NCBI GenBank assembly: GCA_015478675.1
Contig: JADMIH010000151.1
Span: 1-9,281, forward strand
DNA from: Chloroflexota bacterium
Lineage (GTDB): Bacteria; Chloroflexota; Chloroflexia; QHBQ01; JADMIH01
Length of the DNA stretch: 9,281 nucleotides
Direction: 5' to 3'
Shown: piece after piece, positions 6,219 to 9,281 of the stretch
How positions within the stretch are numbered: the first letter of the stretch is position 1
Layout of the letters: every line of letters starts with the position of its first letter
Notes under the pieces: model-generated
Seen by the model: the letters and a program-made list of their open reading frames with translations, nothing else
Told to the model about the DNA's origin: nothing
Database searches by the model: none
Program-made: the position numbers and the translations under genes

Positions 6219-7257
6219 TCTTGGCCTCTTCAACTGGCTCATGCTGGGCCTGGTTATAGTACTCGCCGTCGCTTTCGACTTTATCAATGGTTTCCACGAC
6301 ACGGCTAATGCCATTGCTACAGTCGTCTCGACACGTGTGTTGAGCCCAGGGATGGCGATCTTGATGTCAGCCGTCCTGAACTTTGTCGGTGCGCTAACCG
6401 GCCAGGCAGTAGCCAAGACGATAACCTCGGGCCTCGTGGACCCAACAGCAGTCAAGGGCCTCAACTTTGCCTCAGCGCAGCTTCTGGTGATAGCCGCTCT
6501 CATTGGCGCTATCATCTGGAACTTGCTTACCTGGTACTTTGCCATACCATCATCGTCGAGCCATGCGCTGATTGGAGGGATTGTGGGAGCAGGGGCAGCC
6601 GCCCTGGGCGCTGACCACGTTATCTGGTCGGGGTTGCTGAACAAAGTTGTCCTTCCCCTTATTCTCTCACCTATCATCGGCTTTATCATAGCCGGACTTT
6701 TCATGCGCTTTCTGCTGTGGGCCTTCGCTAAGGCGACCCCGAAGAAGGTTGGCGGCACGTTCCGCAGACTGCAAATACTCTCAGCGGCGTTTATGGCTTA
6801 CAGTCACGGCTCCAACGATGCGCAGAAGACGATGGGTGTAATTACGCTGTCTCTCTTTTCCGCCGGTTTCAAGCTCTCTGTAGACAAGGCGGGCTTGCCT
6901 AATATACCGGTTGCCGTGATAATACTTGCGGCGACTGCTATGGCCTTTGGCACGGCTGCGGGCGGTTGGCGTATTATCCGCACTATGGGGCAGCGTCTGG
7001 TTCACCTAGAGCCGATACATGGCTTCGCTGCTGAAACCACGGCAGCCGCCGTCATAGAGACAGCTTCGCGGCTCGGCTTCCCGTTGAGCACGACACATGT
7101 CATCTCCTCAGCCATACTGGGCGTAGGCGCCTCCCGCCGTCTCTCCGCTGTACGCTGGGGTGTGGCCTTCAACATAGTCAAAGCCTGGATATTCACGATC
7201 CCCGTCTGTTTTGGCCTGGGCTACATCGCGTATAAGCTGTTGGATCTACTTTTATAG
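6211..7257 (+). CDS. pit: Low-affinity inorganic phosphate permease, PiT family
   Basis: This 348-residue integral membrane protein carries phosphate, as metal-phosphate or with protons or sodium, across the cytoplasmic membrane. It has about ten hydrophobic segments arranged as two related halves. The N-half signature GFHDTANAIAT is at 27-37 and its counterpart GSNDAQKTMG at 200-209. The re-entrant-loop motifs PSSSSHAL (113-120) and PLSTTHV (291-297) also pair up. Length fits the short bacterial Pit group rather than the 500-residue E. coli PitA, since it lacks a large central loop. The start overlaps the DUF47 stop by 8 nt. A 99-bp gap follows, with no clear terminator, only a weak GGAG/CTCC hairpin near 7310-7324. 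No classic PHO box is seen. Proton or sodium coupling cannot be decided here. Confidence 0.94.
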   Translation: MPDLGLFNWLMLGLVIVLAVAFDFINGFHDTANAIATVVSTRVLSPGMAILMSAVLNFVGALTGQAVAKTITSGLVDPTAVKGLNFASAQLLVIAALIGAIIWNLLTWYFAIPSSSSHALIGGIVGAGAAALGADHVIWSGLLNKVVLPLILSPIIGFIIAGLFMRFLLWAFAKATPKKVGGTFRRLQILSAAFMAYSHGSNDAQKTMGVITLSLFSAGFKLSVDKAGLPNIPVAVIILAATAMAFGTAAGGWRIIRTMGQRLVHLEPIHGFAAETTAAAVIETASRLGFPLSTTHVISSAILGVGASRRLSAVRWGVAFNIVKAWIFTIPVCFGLGYIAYKLLDLLL

Positions 7258-7356
7258 TTATGAGAGGAGTAAAGGCGAGCGCTGTGTGCCACGTACCACG
7301 TAAGGGGCTGGAGAAGTAGGCTCCGCACCCACACGTGCTAAATTAAGTAGTAGGCG

Positions 7357-8121
7357 ATGCGCAATACGTTTCAACAAATGCTCGATATACAAATAGCTGT
7401 GGCTAAAACAAACAAATATGCCAGCCGCGAAAGTGGAGATACCGTCGAGGTGGTCGAGAGGCCACATGGGGGTTTCTCTGTGGTGCTGGCCGATGGGCAG
7501 GGAAGTGGGCGTTCCGCGAAAAGCTTGTCCCATCTGGTGACTACCAAGGCTATCAGCATGATAAAGGATGGCGCGCGCGATGGGGCGGTGGCGCGCTCCG
7601 TCCATGATTATCTTTACACTTATCGCGGGGGTAAGGTGTCGGCCACCCTCGTGATCCTTTCTATAGACCTATCGAGTATGACCCTTGTGATGTCACGCAA
7701 CAGCCATTGCCCCATCCTCCTATCGCGGCCCGACGGCAGCGGCGTTACGGTACTGAATGAGCCTTCCACTCCCATAGGCGTCTATTCTATGACCAAGCCT
7801 GTAATCACAGAGCTGCCACTGGATGCCCATACCTATGTAGTCACCTACACTGATGGGCTGATGGAGGCGGGGGCGCGCTCAGGCTCCACAATAGACATCC
7901 TGAACCGTGTGGGAGAGCGTATGGCCGGGGGAAGCCCATCAGCCAGGGAGCTTGCCGATTACTTGCTGGCCCGTGCTCTCGACCTCGATAACAACCGCCC
8001 CGCCGACGATATGGCATCCCTGGTGGTCGCTATACTCCCCGCCGCAGCAGCCGACGCGCACGGCAACACACGCATAGCGCCCCAGGTACGCAGGTTCGAG
8101 ATGCATGTGCCACTGGCGTGA
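7357..8121 (+). CDS. SpoIIE/PP2C-type serine phosphatase, catalytic domain only
   Basis: This 254-residue protein is nearly all a SpoIIE/PPM phosphatase domain, which removes phosphate from Ser or Thr, often on anti-anti-sigma factors. Metal-binding and core motifs are in order: LADGQGSG with Asp46-Gly47 (44-51), SATLVIL (96-102), NSHCPILL (115-122), TYTDGLMEAG with Asp166-Gly167 (163-172) and RPADDMASLVV with Asp217-Asp218 (214-224). There is no PAS, GAF, receiver or membrane segment, so any regulation must come from a partner; the last 25 residues are Ala-rich and then polar. An in-frame TAG two codons before ATG 7357 rules out an upstream start; Met8 is an alternative, and neither has a strong Shine-Dalgarno. 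It follows pit by 99 bp. No anti-sigma factor, STAS protein or sigma factor is in the window, so the target is unknown. Confidence 0.85.
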   Translation: MRNTFQQMLDIQIAVAKTNKYASRESGDTVEVVERPHGGFSVVLADGQGSGRSAKSLSHLVTTKAISMIKDGARDGAVARSVHDYLYTYRGGKVSATLVILSIDLSSMTLVMSRNSHCPILLSRPDGSGVTVLNEPSTPIGVYSMTKPVITELPLDAHTYVVTYTDGLMEAGARSGSTIDILNRVGERMAGGSPSARELADYLLARALDLDNNRPADDMASLVVAILPAAAADAHGNTRIAPQVRRFEMHVPLA

Positions 8122-8127
8122 GATGGC

Positions 8128-8223
8128 GTGAAATCTAAGGGATTATGGATATAGCACATTTATCCGTGCGCTCTATGCAATACCCAATGCTCCACTCGCT
8201 ATTCCTATCCCCTCACATTTCAC
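8128..8223. terminator. Possible bidirectional terminator: long inverted repeat between convergent genes
   Basis: GTGAAAT-ctaa-GGGAT at 8128-8143 pairs with ATCCC-ctcac-ATTTCAC at 8207-8223: 7 and 5 paired bases around a small internal loop. A smaller hairpin (GGATA 8147-8151 with TATCC 8161-8165) lies inside. It spans the convergent spacer and the last codons of the minus-strand gene. There is no U-tract, so termination is only inferred from location. Confidence 0.3.
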
Positions 8224-9124
8224 CTTTCGCGAGTCCATGCCCGCAATCGGGGTCTATGCCCACATAAGAAGGGGCATTCGCAACCACCTCTTTCAGGGCG
8301 GCGATAAGATAGCGGTCGCAGCGGTCACAATGGATATAGACCAGAAGGGGGTCCAATGGGAAAAGGGGAATCTGCTCGGCCTGGAGGTTGGGACGCTTTG
8401 TGTAGTCGGGTATCTCACCGGGTGGGTAGAGGAGAATCGTGGCGGTCGTGTCAGTGGGGGCCGTCATAGGAGGCATGGGTGTTGTGGCTTTAGCGCCCAT
8501 CAGGAGCCGGCGCTGTTGGGGGGCGTAGAGCGGGTATTCTGAGAGAAAAGCTGCATTCAAGAGCATAGCCCGCAGCCCGCTCAAGAGGGCCGCACTCACC
8601 TCTGCTTGCAGGTCGGGCGGCAGTGCATCGCCCGGCATTTTGCCCCGCCTGATGCGAAACTGGTCTATAAGCTCCAACAACAGGCGCGGCGACACCGCAG
8701 AACGTGGTCCATACTCCCCTGTGTAAGCGAGATATTCTACCATAGCGCGCCGCAGGGCTTCATACGCGCTTGTGACATCTACGCCTTTCTCTCCTGAGTA
8801 CCACCGCGCGAGACCAACCACCTGCTCATCGTGCACAACTCTCAACCCTCGTGAAGCCCACCCCAGCCACTGCCCTGGTAGGAGGCGGCGCAGGCTGCGA
8901 AGGCTGCGGCTGAGGGTGGGGTCAGGCTCTATCCCCTGTGTGAAAAGCGCCTGTGAGTATTGCCCCACAGCCACAGCCCCAACGTAATATATAATAGCCT
9001 CGGCCAGCCGCATAACAGCTGCCTCGCAACCTGTAGTGGCACCACTCCGCGCACACTCCTTCTCAGCAGCCAAAAGCGAGCGAGTTATATGCAATGGGTA
9101 GCCAGGTGCAGCAATCTTGTCCAT
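8213..9124 (-). CDS. Protein of unknown function with C-terminal CxxC and CxH
   Basis: I do not recognise this 303-residue protein. Residues 11-210 look helical: AAEKECARSGATTGCEAAVMRLAEA, then an aliphatic stretch (44-52), Ser/Arg/Leu-rich LSRSLRSLRRLLPGQWLGWASRGL (71-94), and ELIDQFRIRRGKMPG (151-165) followed by more Leu/Ala helices. This is weakly like helical HEPN-type modules, an inference only. A Pro/Thr-rich linker (about 212-235) leads to a C-terminal module with HCDRC (265-269) and DPDCGH (291-296), which could form a Cys/His metal site. No signal peptide or transmembrane helix is obvious. I chose ATG 9124 rather than the ATG at 9142 because the latter lies against the -10 box; the promoter then predicts a leaderless mRNA, and no Shine-Dalgarno is present. 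It converges on the phosphatase gene and stands alone on its strand. It is real by length, promoter and composition; its role is unknown. Confidence 0.75.
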   Translation of the reverse strand: MDKIAAPGYPLHITRSLLAAEKECARSGATTGCEAAVMRLAEAIIYYVGAVAVGQYSQALFTQGIEPDPTLSRSLRSLRRLLPGQWLGWASRGLRVVHDEQVVGLARWYSGEKGVDVTSAYEALRRAMVEYLAYTGEYGPRSAVSPRLLLELIDQFRIRRGKMPGDALPPDLQAEVSAALLSGLRAMLLNAAFLSEYPLYAPQQRRLLMGAKATTPMPPMTAPTDTTATILLYPPGEIPDYTKRPNLQAEQIPLFPLDPLLVYIHCDRCDRYLIAALKEVVANAPSYVGIDPDCGHGLAKGEM

Positions 9125-9132
9125 ATGCCCGC

Positions 9133-9161
9133 ATTGTAGCATCGGGAGAGCAGAGCGTCAA
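9133..9161 (-). promoter_or_regulatory. Strong sigma70-type promoter giving a probable leaderless mRNA
   Basis: On the minus strand the -35 box is TTGACG (9161-9156, 5 of 6), the spacer is exactly 17 bp and the -10 box is TACAAT (9138-9133, 5 of 6). Initiation seven bases after the -10 falls on A9126, two bases before the ATG at 9124. No ribosome binding site can fit, so translation would begin on a leaderless transcript. This decides the start of the downstream gene. Confidence 0.7.
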
Positions 9162-9192
9162 AAGTGGGTTACGAGGTAACTGTTCAGAGTTG

Positions 9193-9281
9193 GGGTGGAG
9201 CAATCGTCAAGGGGTATCTGTGCGGGTGTTGCGCCATCTACCCTCACCCCCAAACCCCCTCTCCCATGAAGGGAGAGGGGG
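9193..9281 (+). repeat. Dispersed intergenic repeat, copy 2, inverted relative to copy 1 and cut by the window end
   Basis: It shares, in order, GGGTGGAGCAATC, GGGGTATCTGTGCG, CCCTCACCCC and the terminal hairpin with the reverse complement of 2576-2654. It is about 10 bp longer in the middle (GGTGTTGCGCCATCTA here). The hairpin at 9255-9281 has an 11-bp perfect stem, CCCCCTCTCCC with its complement, around ATGAA. The element may continue past 9281. Confidence 0.75.

Noticed and set aside
7258..7356. Rho-independent terminator after pit
   Set aside because: The GGAG/CTCC stem is only four base pairs and no T-run follows.
8237..8542. 101-codon plus-strand frame
   Set aside because: It is antisense to the unknown minus-strand gene and has Gly/Arg-rich translation without motifs.
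2576..9281. Composite transposon bounded by the inverted repeats
   Set aside because: No transposase lies between the copies, the enclosed genes look like ordinary chromosomal functions, and the copies differ in their middle sections as expected for independent insertions.

Overview
The window is a bacterial chromosomal segment of moderately high GC with genes packed on both strands and short spacers. No rRNA, tRNA, CRISPR array or transposase gene is visible. Lineage cannot be fixed from sequence alone. A Chloroflexota-like or other Terrabacteria origin is a low-confidence guess, based on the free-standing SpoIIE-type phosphatase, the long-form sugar nucleotidyltransferase, a probable leaderless transcript, the dispersed hairpin repeats and heavy use of the AUA isoleucine codon.

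Layout. The left part is on the minus strand: a HutH-family ammonia-lyase (164-1789) preceded by a small P-loop nucleotide kinase-like gene (1847-2356). They probably form one transcript driven by a promoter with a perfect TTGACA -35 box at 2416-2421. A 104-bp MITE-like element with 17-bp perfect terminal inverted repeats lies against the stop codon of hutH. The divergent spacer 2357-2760 holds two back-to-back promoters and a hairpin-bearing dispersed repeat.

The middle part is on the plus strand. It starts with rmlA (GTG start, 2761-3825), a DinB-fold protein (3927-4466) and rmlB (TTG start, 4491-5522). RmlA and RmlB catalyse the first two steps from glucose-1-phosphate to dTDP-4-keto-6-deoxyglucose, the precursor of deoxysugars for surface polysaccharides or glycosides; the later enzymes are not in the window. 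Next is a two-gene phosphate uptake module, a DUF47/PhoU-like protein and a Pit permease overlapping by 8 nt (5586-7257), then a minimal SpoIIE/PP2C-type serine phosphatase (7357-8121).

The right part is a convergent minus-strand gene of unknown function (8213-9124). Its TTGACG-17-TACAAT promoter is so close to the start codon that the mRNA should be leaderless. The window ends inside a second, inverted copy of the dispersed repeat.

Most notable points: the HutH-like enzyme has Ser-Gln where histidine ammonia-lyases have Ser-His at the substrate-selectivity position; the MITE-like element; the inverted repeat pair around 2.6 kb and 9.2 kb; the leaderless unknown gene with Cys/His residues at its C-terminus; and a DinB-fold gene inserted between rmlA and rmlB. 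I see no complete novel multi-gene system here.
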